Positions 43,208 to 53,395 of a stretch of 64,000 bases of DNA are shown here, piece by piece. The first letter of the stretch is position 1. The number at the start of each line of letters is the position of its first letter. The stretch comes from Ruminococcus flavefaciens ND2009 (GTDB lineage Bacteria; Bacillota; Clostridia; Oscillospirales; Ruminococcaceae). The DNA lies in contig NZ_KK211346.1 in NCBI RefSeq assembly GCF_000621785.1, positions 201,754-265,753 of the forward strand, in the 5' to 3' direction. The position numbers were made by a program, and so were the translations under genes. The notes beneath the pieces were generated by a model that was not told the DNA's origin, did no database searches, and worked only from the letters and a program-made list of their open reading frames with translations.

Positions 43208-44446
43208 ATGCGAACTGTAAAAGACAACGGAATATCGAAGCTCCTGCTCACATTCCTGATGATCATCGGAATTCTGGCAGGAGCGTACAGACCTGTTCAT
43301 TCGGCTCATGCCGCAGAGGACTTCAGACTGTGGCGCCAGATGGACAGCCGATGGGGCAATACTGCTATCGGCGGCTCGAATGTACGCAGATCGGGCTGCT
43401 ATATAACGTCCATAGCTATGGTCGCAGTTGCCTCGGGTGCAAGGAATACCACGGATTTTGATCCGGGAGTATTTGCAAAGCAGCTCAATGACATCGGAGC
43501 ATTCAATTCCTCGGGCGGACTCAGCTCGTGGGCTTCCGTAAACAAGGTAGTCAAGGAGATAAGCATTGATTCGGCTAATCTTAGCTTTAAATCAACAGAC
43601 CAGAAGGGCAAGGCTGCCGAGATCAAGGCGGCTCTCGACAATGGCAGCTACGTAATATGCAATGTCGGCGGACACTGGGTCTATATCGACGGTGTCATCG
43701 GCGACGATGTTTACATGGCTGACCCCGCTAAGGACGATATACTCATGTTCAAGGCGTATAACAACGCCAATATAACAGTATATCAGCTCCTAAAGGGCAA
43801 GACCCCATACAGCGGATTCACTCCTCTGTATACTCCCGAGGGGGCAGCACCTGTGACCACTACCGCTGTAACAACGACCACCACTTCTACAACAACCAAA
43901 GCAGCAGCTACTACAACGAAAGTTACTACAACAACCAAGGCGGCTACAACTACAAAAGCAGCTGCCACAACTACAAAGGCATCAGTCGCTGCCACAAAGG
44001 CTGCCTCAACAACTGCAAAGCCTTCAACTACAGTTGCATACGTGAAGGGCGAGTATTACTGCCCTGACAGCAGAACTGTAACCGTTTATTCAGAGGACGG
44101 TAAGGAGACTGCTGCTGTTCTGGAGGAAGGCAACATAGTCGATGTTGTCAGTGTCAGCGGTGATACGGGGGAGGTAGTCATCAACAGCAAAAAGTGCCGT
44201 GTAAAGCTTTCAGAGCTTGTCTTTGCAGGCAAGGAAAAGAAGCTTGTAATGGGCGATATAAACAATGACGGCGCCTTTGACGGCTACGATCTTGCACTTA
44301 TAAATGAATATATCATCAGCCGTTCAAGGCTTCCCGAAGGCGTTTCCGTACTTACAGGCGCGGAGATAGCTGCTGCGGATATAAGCGGCGACGGACTGAT
44401 AGACAATACTGATGTGCTCATGTATCTCATGCGCATCTGCAATTAA
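43208..44446 (+). CDS. Secreted C39-like cysteine peptidase domain protein with a dockerin
   Basis: A 412-residue exported protein beginning two bases after the transglutaminase gene. After a signal peptide (about residues 1-36) comes a C39-like papain-fold domain: FRLWRQMDSRWGN, the Cys in RRSGCYITSIAMVA and the His in VGGHWVYIDG with DPA after it. A Thr/Ala-rich linker (about 218-275), a small SH3-like segment, and a C-terminal type I dockerin (GDINNDGAFDGYDLALINEY and ADISGDGLIDNTDVLMYLM) follow. The enzyme may cleave or process peptides on the surface, held by cohesin binding. Confidence 0.85.
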   Translation: MRTVKDNGISKLLLTFLMIIGILAGAYRPVHSAHAAEDFRLWRQMDSRWGNTAIGGSNVRRSGCYITSIAMVAVASGARNTTDFDPGVFAKQLNDIGAFNSSGGLSSWASVNKVVKEISIDSANLSFKSTDQKGKAAEIKAALDNGSYVICNVGGHWVYIDGVIGDDVYMADPAKDDILMFKAYNNANITVYQLLKGKTPYSGFTPLYTPEGAAPVTTTAVTTTTTSTTTKAAATTTKVTTTTKAATTTKAAATTTKASVAATKAASTTAKPSTTVAYVKGEYYCPDSRTVTVYSEDGKETAAVLEEGNIVDVVSVSGDTGEVVINSKKCRVKLSELVFAGKEKKLVMGDINNDGAFDGYDLALINEYIISRSRLPEGVSVLTGAEIAAADISGDGLIDNTDVLMYLMRICN

Positions 44447-44461
44447 GGAGAACTTTTACTG

Positions 44462-45427
44462 ATGGAATGGACAGAAGTCAACATCTACACAACGACCGAG
44501 GGAATAGAGCTTCTCTGCTCTAAGCTTACGGACATAGGCATCAAGGGATTTTCTATCAAGGATCCCGAGGATTTCAAGGAGTTCCTTGAGAACAAGAACG
44601 GTCAGTGGGACTACATTGACGATGATCTCATGGGGCTTTCCGAATGCGAGACCTGTATCACCGTATATATCCCTTCAAACGGTCAGGGAGCCGAAATGCT
44701 CCTTGCTATAAAATCCATGCTTGCCGAGATGAAGGCTGCCGATACCGAGGGCGTTTACGGACGTCTTGAGGCTGAGATGTCAAGCATACGCGAGGAGGAC
44801 TGGGCAAACAACTGGAAACAGTATTTCAAGCCCTTCAAGGTCGGCGAGAAGCTGGTCATCAAGCCCTCCTGGGAGGACTATGACAACAGCGACGGCAGAC
44901 TGATCCTTGAGATCGACCCTGCTTCGAGCTTCGGAACAGGCAAGCATCACACCACACGGCTTTGTCTGGAGGTCCTTGAAAAGTACCTCAATAAGGGCGA
45001 CAGGCTGCTGGATATGGGCTGCGGAAGCGGAATTCTCTCCATCGGAGCAATGCTACTGGGAGCTGAGAGCGCAGTTGCAGTGGATATTGAGGAAAATGCA
45101 GCGGTCACAGCTCTTGAGAACGCTGTCAAGAACCACATTCCAAAGGAGAAGTACAGGACCTACTTCGGAAATATTCTCACCGATGAGAAGCTGGCTGACG
45201 AGATCGATGATAAGTACGACATCATCGCGGCAAACATCGTTGCCGATGTGCTCATCGCCATGAAGGAAAGCTTCCTGAGATACCTGAAAAAAGGCGGTAT
45301 ACTTATCGTATCCGGTATCATCGAGGAGCGTATGGACGAGGTAATAGACGCGCTGAAGTCAGTCGGCTTCAAGGATCCCGAGCCCGAGGTCCGCGAAGGC
45401 TGGGCAGCGGTCAAATTCACAGTTTAA
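44462..45427 (+). CDS. prmA: Ribosomal protein L11 methyltransferase
   Basis: A 321-residue SAM-dependent methyltransferase. The N-terminal substrate domain (WTEVNIYTTTEGIELLCSKL, EEDWANNWKQYFKPFKVGEKLVIKP) and the SAM motif LLDMGCGSGILSIGAMLLGA are typical, with NIVADVLIAM in place of the NPPY-like catalytic motif as in PrmA. Length and order fit the family; it trimethylates L11. AAGGAG precedes the ATG. Confidence 0.95.
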   Translation: MEWTEVNIYTTTEGIELLCSKLTDIGIKGFSIKDPEDFKEFLENKNGQWDYIDDDLMGLSECETCITVYIPSNGQGAEMLLAIKSMLAEMKAADTEGVYGRLEAEMSSIREEDWANNWKQYFKPFKVGEKLVIKPSWEDYDNSDGRLILEIDPASSFGTGKHHTTRLCLEVLEKYLNKGDRLLDMGCGSGILSIGAMLLGAESAVAVDIEENAAVTALENAVKNHIPKEKYRTYFGNILTDEKLADEIDDKYDIIAANIVADVLIAMKESFLRYLKKGGILIVSGIIEERMDEVIDALKSVGFKDPEPEVREGWAAVKFTV

Positions 45428-45474
45428 TATTATGCAGAGCATATATTTATAACATTATATAAGGAGAATAGAAA

Positions 45475-46677
45475 ATGGGACTTTTTAAGAAGAAGAACAA
45501 TCAGAAGGATGAAGCAGCTTCAGCAGCAGTAGTTGATCCTAAGGAAGGTATGAAAAAACTTATCCTTGATCAGCTCAATGAGAAGCTGAGCGGCACTCTT
45601 TACGACGACTGTGTTATTATGCCCAAGGGCTTTACCATTGACGTTCAGGTGGCAAGACTTGATGACGTTGAGGACGTAAAGGTGCTCCAGGTCGTATTCA
45701 TCGTAAGACACGACGACTTCGATGAGCCTCTCATCGAGCCTGTTGATGCTCAAGGCAGAACTGACGAGGACGTTGCCAAAATGGCTGTTGAGATATTCCA
45801 CGGCGGCGTATGGCATCCCCTCGACCAGAGCATGACCAAAAAGAACGGTATCCATGTTCCTGTTGACTTCCTCAGACAGCACTATGACTTCGATATGTAC
45901 TGCCAGTCTGTTGTAAGAATAGGTGTAAAGGACAAGGAGCCCACAATGCTGGTGAACTTCATCAGAAACGAGATACCCAAGTACATCGGTTCAAAGAAGT
46001 ACTACTGGCTAAGGATCTATCTTGCAAAGTTCAAGGATAAGGAGATCATTGAGGTTCGCCTCAACGGCTCTGTTCTTGTTGAGCTTCCCCAGTACTTCAA
46101 GGAGTACGTGGCAAAGGAAATGAACGCTACCGAGACTTTCGTTTCCGAGAAGCAGTATGCTATCCTCGTTCAGCGCGAGGAGGATAAGTGCCCCTTCAAT
46201 AAGGAGCTGGTAATGTCTGCTGCAAAGGAGACTATCCAGTCAATGACAAAGATCACATCAAGAGAAGAATATATAGAAATGTCCAAGAAGCTTGAGGAGC
46301 TCACCGAAGGCAACAAGGATCTTGCAGCTGAGATAAGAGTATTTATCCCCGAGATCTTTGCAAAGCTCACTCTGGGCTACCGTGAGGGCGACAGCCTCTT
46401 CCTCCTTGAGGGTGAGGGCGATGAGCAGCAGAGCATTGAGTTCAAGAAGACTCAGCTCCGTTCGTATTTCTACCTCCAGCAGGCTATCCTGGAATTCCTC
46501 AGCACAAGACCTTCTCAGGAGGACGTTTCCCGTATAGTTACCAACAGTGTTGCATTCAGAGAGCTGAAGAAGGCTCTTGACACCGCTAAGGAGGAGAACA
46601 GAGAGCTCAAGCCTGAGGATCTCTACGTTCCCGGTACTTCCTACAAGATCGGCCATGAGGGCTACAGAGTCTGGTAA
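45475..46677 (+). CDS. Conserved-looking cytoplasmic protein of unknown function
   Basis: A 400-residue soluble protein with a basic N-terminus (MGLFKKKNNQKDE), no signal and no membrane helix. The middle has a beta-rich part (LQVVFIVRHDDFDEPLIEPVDAQG, residues about 70-100) and the C-terminal third is helical and acidic. I cannot assign a family or a function. It has a good GGAGAA site, strong codon bias, and its own terminator, so it is probably expressed well. It stands between prmA and the rplU leader. Confidence 0.7.
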   Translation: MGLFKKKNNQKDEAASAAVVDPKEGMKKLILDQLNEKLSGTLYDDCVIMPKGFTIDVQVARLDDVEDVKVLQVVFIVRHDDFDEPLIEPVDAQGRTDEDVAKMAVEIFHGGVWHPLDQSMTKKNGIHVPVDFLRQHYDFDMYCQSVVRIGVKDKEPTMLVNFIRNEIPKYIGSKKYYWLRIYLAKFKDKEIIEVRLNGSVLVELPQYFKEYVAKEMNATETFVSEKQYAILVQREEDKCPFNKELVMSAAKETIQSMTKITSREEYIEMSKKLEELTEGNKDLAAEIRVFIPEIFAKLTLGYREGDSLFLLEGEGDEQQSIEFKKTQLRSYFYLQQAILEFLSTRPSQEDVSRIVTNSVAFRELKKALDTAKEENRELKPEDLYVPGTSYKIGHEGYRVW

Positions 46678-46687
46678 GACCGTTTAC

Positions 46688-46720
46688 ACTTCCCCTGTAC
46701 TGAGCAGGGGAAGTTTTTTT
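46688..46720 (+). terminator. Terminator after the 45475-46677 gene
   Basis: ACTTCCCCTG pairs with CAGGGGAAGT, then T7. Confidence 0.9.
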
Positions 46721-46741
46721 GCGGAATATAGTAAAAAAAGC

Positions 46742-46770
46742 TTGACAAAGCCCTTTGTTTGTGATAAAAT
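46742..46770 (+). promoter_or_regulatory. rplU promoter
   Basis: TTGACA (46742-46747) and TAAAAT (46765-46770), spacer 17. Confidence 0.85.
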
Positions 46771-46776
46771 ATTATT

Positions 46777-46855
46777 GCCGCTTGTAAACAGGCTTTAAAG
46801 TTGTGCCATCACACGCCTGTAACAGCGAGTTTATTGAAAAGGCAGGTGCCACAAT
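46777..46855 (+). ncRNA. L21 leader RNA
   Basis: An 80-base leader with CAGGCTTTAA, GCCTGTAACAGCGAG and a GGCAGGTGCC segment before the start codon. It resembles the L21 leader of Firmicutes, in which L21 is thought to repress its own message. Assigned by resemblance and position. Confidence 0.7.
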
Positions 46856-47167
46856 ATGTACGCAGTTATTGAAACCGGCGGAAAGCAGTATCAGGTTAAT
46901 GAGGGAGATATCATCTTCATCGAGAAGCTTGCAGCAGAGGCTGATGAGACAGTTACTTTCGATAAGGTAGTTGCTCTCGGAGCAGACGATGGTCTTAAGA
47001 TCGGTACACCCTATGTTGACGGTGCAGCAGTAAGCGCTAAGGTTCTGAAGAACGGCAAGGCTAAGAAGATCACTGTTTTCACTTACAAGCCCAAGAAGGG
47101 TGAGAAGAAGAAGCAGGGTCACAGACAGCCTTACACTCAGGTGAAGATCGAAGCTATCAAGGCTTGA
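46856..47167 (+). CDS. rplU: 50S ribosomal protein L21
   Basis: A 103-residue L21 starting [18 protein letters not shown] and ending in the conserved basic [15 protein letters not shown]. It is the first gene of the rplU-prp-rpmA operon typical of Firmicutes. Confidence 0.98.
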   Translation: MYAVIETGGKQYQVNEGDIIFIEKLAAEADETVTFDKVVALGADDGLKIGTPYVDGAAVSAKVLKNGKAKKITVFTYKPKKGEKKKQGHRQPYTQVKIEAIKA

Positions 47168-47169
47168 TC

Positions 47170-47481
47170 ATGATCCGCGCAGAATTTTATGAAAAGCAGG
47201 GACTTCTGACAGGCTTTAAGTTCAGCGGCCATTCGGGTTATGCCGAGGCTGGCGAGGACGTTGCTTGTGCGGCTGTTTCCTCAGCTGTACAGCTTACCGC
47301 AAATATCCTCGGAGAGTTCGGGCTTCAGCCGAAGATCACAGTGGGTGACAATGTCATCGAATGTGTCTGCGAGGACGGCGGAGAGATACCGCCAAGACTG
47401 CTGAATGTTTTGAAACAGCATTTTGAGGCTATACTGGAAGAGTTCCCTAACACGATCAAAATCATTATTTCGGAGGTGTAA
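47170..47481 (+). CDS. prp: Ribosomal-processing cysteine protease
   Basis: A 103-residue Prp protease that removes the N-terminal extension of L27. The catalytic His is in [21 protein letters not shown], where the active Cys follows. The ATG at 47170 lies 2 bases after the rplU stop; an in-frame TTG at 47164 overlaps rplU. Prp occurs exactly in species whose L27 carries the extension, as here. Confidence 0.93.
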   Translation: MIRAEFYEKQGLLTGFKFSGHSGYAEAGEDVACAAVSSAVQLTANILGEFGLQPKITVGDNVIECVCEDGGEIPPRLLNVLKQHFEAILEEFPNTIKIIISEV

Positions 47482-47483
47482 GT

Positions 47484-47768
47484 ATGTTAAAGATCAGTAT
47501 GCAGTTCTTCGCTCATAAGAAGGGTGTTGGTTCTACTAAGAACGGACGTGACTCTGAGGCTAAGAGACTCGGTGTCAAGAGAGCAGACGGTCAGTTCGTT
47601 AAGGCAGGCAACATTCTCGTTCGTCAGAGAGGTACACATATCCATCCCGGTAACGGCGTTGGCATCGGTTCAGATGATACATTATTCGCTACAGTAAGCG
47701 GTAAGGTAAAGTTTGAGCGTTTCGGCCGTGACCGTAAGAAGGTTTCTGTTTACGAGATTGAGCAGTAA
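47484..47768 (+). CDS. rpmA: 50S ribosomal protein L27 with a Prp-cleaved N-terminal extension
   Basis: A 94-residue L27. It starts MLKISMQFF followed by [15 protein letters not shown]; the FF/A junction is the Prp cleavage site in Firmicutes and the mature protein would begin AHKKG. The extension must be removed because the L27 N-terminus reaches the peptidyl-transferase centre. GGAGGTG precedes the start. Confidence 0.98.
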   Translation: MLKISMQFFAHKKGVGSTKNGRDSEAKRLGVKRADGQFVKAGNILVRQRGTHIHPGNGVGIGSDDTLFATVSGKVKFERFGRDRKKVSVYEIEQ

Positions 47769-47786
47769 CAGCCATAACGTGACAAT

Positions 47787-47814
47787 AAAACCCGAGCATT
47801 TGCTTGGGTTTTTT
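47787..47814 (+). terminator. Terminator after rpmA
   Basis: AAAACCCGAGC pairs with GCTTGGGTTTT, ending in T6. Confidence 0.82.
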
Positions 47815-47820
47815 CTTTAG

Positions 47821-49113
<1,293 letters not shown>

Positions 49114-49114
49114 T

Positions 49115-49537
49115 ATGAGCAGAGAAAAACTTACAGAGCGTGAAGCTAATTCATACAGTCCGCTGACTCTGGCTTTTCTGGGTGACAGCGTATATGATAC
49201 ACTGGTGAGAGAGTATCTTCTACGCAGGGCTAATATGCCTGTTGCGAAGCTTCATTCCGCAAAGATCAGGCTGGTCTGTGCGGAGTTCCAGTCGAAAGCC
49301 TACGACCTCGTTGCAGAGAAGCTCTCGGAGCATGAGCTTGCGGTCTTAAAAAGGGGACGCAATGCTACGGGCAATACTGTTCCGAAGCACGCAGACGCTG
49401 CGGAATACCGCCGTGCAACTGCGCTTGAGTGCCTGTTCGGATACCTTTATCTGACAGGCGGGAACGAGCGTATCAGCGAGCTGTTTGAACTTATTATAAA
49501 TTCAGATCTTAACGAAAATGAACAGATAGGAGTGTAA
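49115..49537 (+). CDS. mrnC: Mini-ribonuclease III
   Basis: A 140-residue dimeric RNase III catalytic domain without the RNA-binding domain, which matures 23S rRNA ends. The signature LAFLGDSVYDTLVREYLL holds the first acidic metal ligands, and ALECLFGYLYLTG the last. It starts one base after the obgE stop. Confidence 0.94.
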   Translation: MSREKLTEREANSYSPLTLAFLGDSVYDTLVREYLLRRANMPVAKLHSAKIRLVCAEFQSKAYDLVAEKLSEHELAVLKRGRNATGNTVPKHADAAEYRRATALECLFGYLYLTGGNERISELFELIINSDLNENEQIGV

Positions 49538-49541
49538 AACT

Positions 49542-50276
49542 ATGTCAGGTCATTCAAAATGGAATAATATCAAGCGTAAGAAGGAAGCGACCGATGCTGC
49601 AAAGGGCAAGATCTTTACAAAGATCGGCCGTGAGATCACAGTTGTTGTTAAGGAGGGCGGTCCCGATCCCAACAACAATGCAAAGCTTCGTGACCTTATC
49701 GCAAAGGCTAAGTCCAACAACGTGCCTAACGACAATATCGATCGTATCATCAAGAAGGCAGCGGGCGACGGCGACAAGAACAACTATGAGAACATCACAT
49801 ACGAGGGATACGGTCCTAACGGAGTTGCTGTTATCGTAGAGTGCCTTACAGACAACAGAAACAGAACCGCGGGCGAGATTCGTCACTACTTTGACAAGTT
49901 CGGCGGTAATCTCGGTACTATCGGCTGTGTATCCTTTATGTTCACAAACAAGGGTATCGTTATCCTTGAGAACACAGGTCTCGATGAGGACAAGGTAATG
50001 GACGATGTATTCGAGTGCGGCGGAGATGATTTCGACATCAACGAGGAGACTGTTGAGATCGAGTGTGCTCCCGAGAATGTAGGCGCAGTTCGTGAGGCTC
50101 TTACAGCAAAGGGCTACAACGTACTTTCAGCAGAGGCTGAAATGATCCCTGCAAACTATACAACTCTCACAGACGAGGATCACATCAAGAAGATGAACCT
50201 GCTTCTTGAGCACCTTGAGGAGAACGATGACGTTCAGAACGTATACCACAACTGGGAGATGCCCGAGGAAGAATAA
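49542..50276 (+). CDS. yebC: YebC/PmpR family regulatory protein
   Basis: A 244-residue protein of the YebC family, starting SGHSKWNNIKRKKEATDAAKGKIFTK with FDKFGGNLGTIGCVSFMF in the middle. Members act as transcriptional regulators, and recent work connects some to translation of proline stretches; I cannot say which applies. It follows mrnC by 4 bases. Confidence 0.93.
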   Translation: MSGHSKWNNIKRKKEATDAAKGKIFTKIGREITVVVKEGGPDPNNNAKLRDLIAKAKSNNVPNDNIDRIIKKAAGDGDKNNYENITYEGYGPNGVAVIVECLTDNRNRTAGEIRHYFDKFGGNLGTIGCVSFMFTNKGIVILENTGLDEDKVMDDVFECGGDDFDINEETVEIECAPENVGAVREALTAKGYNVLSAEAEMIPANYTTLTDEDHIKKMNLLLEHLEENDDVQNVYHNWEMPEEE

Positions 50277-50282
50277 TTACCT

Positions 50283-50301
50283 GGGGCAGCTCTGCTGCCC
50301 C
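50283..50301 (+). terminator. Hairpin after yebC
   Basis: GGGGCAGC-TCT-GCTGCCCC, with only a weak T-rich tail (TTCTATT), so termination may be partial. Confidence 0.6.
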
Positions 50302-50329
50302 TTCTATTACAGCGAACAGGAGCTTGTAT

Positions 50330-50830
50330 ATGGCTATTACCATAAAGAAGATCGGTAGCGATACCGAACTCAAGGAGACAGCGCAGCTGGCGGACATTAT
50401 TTGGCACGAGTGCTTCACCGGTATTATCAGTGAAGGACAGATCGACTACATGGTCGAAAAATTCCAGTCATACAAGGCTATGACAAAGCAGATAATCGAT
50501 CAGGACTACAGTTACTTTGCAGTCCGTGATGACGGAGAGCTCTGCGGCTACATTGGCATGAGACCCGAAAAGGATCATCGTTTCTTTCTCAGCAAGCTTT
50601 ATCTCCGCAGGGATAAGCGGGGCAGGGGAATTGCTTCGCAGATGCTGGAAAAGGTATTTGAGGAGGCGAGAGACAGCGGCAAGTCCCACGTCTATCTCAC
50701 GGTAAACAAGCACAACGTTCACGCAATAGATGTATACAAGAAGACGGGCTTTACAGTCACCGACCAGGTCGTTACCGATATTGGTGAGGGCTTTGTTATG
50801 GACGACTACATAATGACATATGAGCTTTAA
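50330..50830 (+). CDS. GNAT family N-acetyltransferase
   Basis: A 166-residue acetyltransferase. The acetyl-CoA loop is RRDKRGRGIASQMLEKVFEEAR, preceded by the strand KLYLRRD and followed by VYLTVNKHNVHAIDVYKKTGF, the usual end of the domain. The substrate is unknown. The start is ATG 50330 behind AGGAG; a TTG at 50324 is in frame. Confidence 0.9.
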   Translation: MAITIKKIGSDTELKETAQLADIIWHECFTGIISEGQIDYMVEKFQSYKAMTKQIIDQDYSYFAVRDDGELCGYIGMRPEKDHRFFLSKLYLRRDKRGRGIASQMLEKVFEEARDSGKSHVYLTVNKHNVHAIDVYKKTGFTVTDQVVTDIGEGFVMDDYIMTYEL

Positions 50831-50859
50831 ATTTGTTTTGAAGTGCTAACGGTAATATA

Positions 50860-50888
50860 TTGACTTGCTTCCCTGTATAATGTATAAT
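50860..50888 (+). promoter_or_regulatory. mntP promoter
   Basis: TTGACT (50860-50865) and TATAAT (50883-50888), spacer 17. Confidence 0.8.
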
Positions 50889-50898
50889 AAGCTATGTT

Positions 50899-51053
50899 AT
50901 GTGAGGGAGTAGTTAACACACGTTAGTGTGCGGCAAGCCGACATACTGGCGCATAGAGCGTCCGGTTTTGCCTTAAATAATGAGACTCATGTACGGCTTT
51001 ATCGCTGTACCTGAGCAGAATTTCGGGTACGCAGGTATCCGAATTTTTTTTGA
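50899..51053 (+). ncRNA. Manganese (yybP-ykoY) riboswitch
   Basis: The leader has AGGGAGTAG, then CGGCAAGCCG, TGAGACTCATGTACGGC and GCTGTACCTGAGC, the conserved parts of the yybP-ykoY motif, and ends in a terminator hairpin (CGGGTAC/GTATCCG plus T8, about 51019-51050). Manganese binding would favour reading through into the efflux pump. Confidence 0.85.
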
Positions 51054-51066
51054 GAGGACGTTTGTA

Positions 51067-51636
51067 ATGGGAATAACGGAATTACTGCTCATATCTGTAG
51101 GACTGGCTATGGACGCCTTTTCCGTGTCGGTCTGTAAGGGGCTGAGTATGAAAAAGATCAGCCTGAAGGGCGGTGTGATAACTGCTCTGTTCTTTGGCGT
51201 ATTTCAGGCGCTTATGCCGATGATAGGCTATTTTCTCGGAAGTCGTTTTGCAGAGTTTATAAGCTCCTTCAGTCACTGGGTATCTTTCGGTCTGCTTGCA
51301 GTTATCGGCGGAAAAATGATGATAGAAGCTTTCGGAAAAAATGACGATGAGGAGAGCGGCAAGGAGTACAGCCTTGATATTAAGGAGTTGTTCCTGCTTG
51401 CAATAGCCACAAGCATAGATGCACTTGCTGTGGGCATAGTCTTCGCTGCGGAGAAAACTCCACTTATCTCCTCGGTTGCGGTTATAGGTGCTGTGACATT
51501 TTTGCTTTCGCTTATCGGAGTTTTTATCGGGCACCGTTTCGGCAGCAAATACGAGAAAAAGGCTGAGTTTGTGGGCGGTGCAGTGCTGGTGCTCATAGGA
51601 GCAAAGCTGCTCCTTGAGGGGCTTGGTGTTATATAA
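51067..51636 (+). CDS. mntP: Manganese efflux pump
   Basis: A 189-residue membrane protein with six helices and the duplicated MntP signatures GLAMDAFSVSVCKGL and ATSIDALAVGIVFA, which hold the acidic metal ligands. It exports Mn2+. The ATG at 51067 gives the family start MGITELLL; the longer frame runs back into the riboswitch. Control by the manganese riboswitch agrees with the function. Confidence 0.95.
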   Translation: MGITELLLISVGLAMDAFSVSVCKGLSMKKISLKGGVITALFFGVFQALMPMIGYFLGSRFAEFISSFSHWVSFGLLAVIGGKMMIEAFGKNDDEESGKEYSLDIKELFLLAIATSIDALAVGIVFAAEKTPLISSVAVIGAVTFLLSLIGVFIGHRFGSKYEKKAEFVGGAVLVLIGAKLLLEGLGVI

Positions 51637-51643
51637 ACAGAAA

Positions 51644-51671
51644 ACCGAGGGCTTATTTATTCACCCTCGGT
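51644..51671. terminator. Bidirectional terminator between mntP and the dockerin gene
   Basis: ACCGAGGG pairs with CCCTCGGT; the genes are convergent. Confidence 0.75.
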
Positions 51672-51707
51672 AAACTTACGTTTTATGAGACTGCTTTGCA
51701 GTCTTTT

Positions 51708-53165
51708 TTATTTTTCAGCGGGAACAAGAGTGTTTATCTTCTTGAGAAGGAACTCCTGTATCATAAGAGCGTCGCCTGATGTGATACCCACAACGGACTT
51801 ATCAACGTCTCCGTTGTTTGCGCCCTGGCGAGTGAGGTGCTTGGCATCGCTGCCTTCCACGCCGTACTTATCGGGATTTGCGATGGACTGCATAAGAAGG
51901 ATAGCGTCAGCAAGCTCAACCTTTTCATCGCAGTTTGAGTCGCCGTAAGCAATATCGCTCACAGGAGCAGATGTTGTAGTTGTTGTCTCCGAAGGAGCAG
52001 ATGTAGTAGTTGTCTCTGTCACTGTTGTAGTGGTTGTTTCAGTCACAGTTGTAGTTGTAGTGGTAACAGGATCTGTGACTGTAGTTGTGGTGACATCAGA
52101 ACCTGCCTCGTTCCAGATCGCTGTAAATCTGATACCGAGTCCGGGAGCGGCTCCCTTGATAGTATATTCCTCACCGGCCTGTACTGTTTCGTCACCGTAC
52201 TGCCAGCCGCCGAATGTATAGCCTTCCTTTGTTATGGGGCACTCGGGAGCTGTAATGGCTGTACCTGTATATCCCGGTACCTTTACATTATTTTTGTCTG
52301 CCGAGAAAACAACAGTGTATCTTAAAGGTGACCAGTTGGGTTCGATGAGGACGTCACTGCCGGGCATTATAAATACAGCATTGGGCTCATAGTCCTTGCC
52401 GTCGGTAATGCAGTGCCAGTTCTTGATCTCATAGCCGATCCTTGAGAAACGGTCAGCAGCCTGAAGGGAAGTGGGGAAGGATTCTGCCAGCTCATACTCC
52501 TGGAAAGATGCGCCGACAATACCCTCATAGTCGCCTGCGGAGTATCTGAGCTTGTAGATCTTCTTGAGATTGGGACGGAGGATGATGTCTTCGTCGCCGA
52601 CAAGTATATAAGTCTCAACATCGAACTCGTGAACGCCGTCGGTCCAGCCCTTCTGGTCATAGCCTTCCTGTTTGAATTTCCAGGAAGGAATCAGAATGTA
52701 TCTGCCCTTGAGAGCGTTCTGTGCGGGGACGTACTTTTCGGCTTCCTTATCGATCTCGCCGTTCTTTTCGACTCTGAAAGTGACCTTGTGGAAGTTTTCG
52801 TCTTCTTTGTCGATCCACACGGGGTGAAGGTCCACATTTTCGGTGTCTACTCTCATAACGGTTCCGGCGGGGTATGCAGCAATATTGTCAGCAGTCCAGC
52901 AGCTAAAGATATAACCCTCGCGCTCGGGAATTACATTTGTAACGTATACCGAAGAATTGGGATCTGTCTCGATGTCCTCGATAGACTGAGGATTTCCGTC
53001 TTTGTCTTCGGGAATGATGATACCCTCACCGCTTAGATCATAGTGTACTACGCATTTGTCAGGTATTTCGTCATCTGCTCCTGCGTAGAAGCCCGCATTG
53101 AAGGAGCAAAGAGCCATCACAGCCGCAGCTGTGACAGACGTAATGTTTTTGAAAAATGGTTTCAT
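51708..53165 (-). CDS. Secreted InlB-repeat protein with Thr-rich linker and C-terminal dockerin
   Basis: A 485-residue exported protein. A signal peptide (MKPFFKNITSVTAAAVMALC and following) leads to several InlB/Flg_new-like beta-grasp repeats, recognised by EGYIFSCWTADN, EGYDQKGWTDG and EGYTFGGWQYGDE. A Thr/Val-rich linker (about residues 365-415) is followed by dockerin-like repeats, the first clear (GDSNCDEKVELADAILLMQS) and the second degenerate (NGDVDKSVVGITSGDALMIQEFLL). No catalytic domain is seen; binding or adhesion is likely. The ATG at 53165 follows GGAGGG. Confidence 0.82.
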   Translation of the reverse strand: MKPFFKNITSVTAAAVMALCSFNAGFYAGADDEIPDKCVVHYDLSGEGIIIPEDKDGNPQSIEDIETDPNSSVYVTNVIPEREGYIFSCWTADNIAAYPAGTVMRVDTENVDLHPVWIDKEDENFHKVTFRVEKNGEIDKEAEKYVPAQNALKGRYILIPSWKFKQEGYDQKGWTDGVHEFDVETYILVGDEDIILRPNLKKIYKLRYSAGDYEGIVGASFQEYELAESFPTSLQAADRFSRIGYEIKNWHCITDGKDYEPNAVFIMPGSDVLIEPNWSPLRYTVVFSADKNNVKVPGYTGTAITAPECPITKEGYTFGGWQYGDETVQAGEEYTIKGAAPGLGIRFTAIWNEAGSDVTTTTVTDPVTTTTTTVTETTTTTVTETTTTSAPSETTTTTSAPVSDIAYGDSNCDEKVELADAILLMQSIANPDKYGVEGSDAKHLTRQGANNGDVDKSVVGITSGDALMIQEFLLKKINTLVPAEK

Positions 53166-53218
53166 AAGCCCTCCCATCCGATGCAGTTGCATCGCCTCAG
53201 TATCCGGATCTGCGGATA

Positions 53219-53395
53219 CTATCTGAATGAATTAGTATTAGGATCATAAACATATCCGATGCCGCTCAGTTTGCTGCTGATCTCCTCCTCGGGGATACAA
53301 AGGCTTTTGCAAAGCTCTGTAAAAGACGGATACTCATCACGGAGAAGAGTATTGATATAGCTTAGTAAGATCACGGGGTCATTGGGTAAATTCAT
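53219..53395 (-). CDS. DUF4250 domain protein
   Basis: A 58-residue protein starting MNLPNDPVILLSYINTLLRDEYPSFTEL and ending in IGYVYDPNTNSFR, the complete DUF4250 pattern, a small helical domain with a winged-helix look. The function is unknown. AAGGAGA precedes the ATG at 53395; the longer frame upstream has no such site. Confidence 0.8.
   Translation of the reverse strand: MNLPNDPVILLSYINTLLRDEYPSFTELCKSLCIPEEEISSKLSGIGYVYDPNTNSFR

Noticed and set aside
43783..43995. Val/Ala-rich frame on the minus strand
   Set aside because: It is the antisense of the Thr-rich linker of the C39-dockerin protein.
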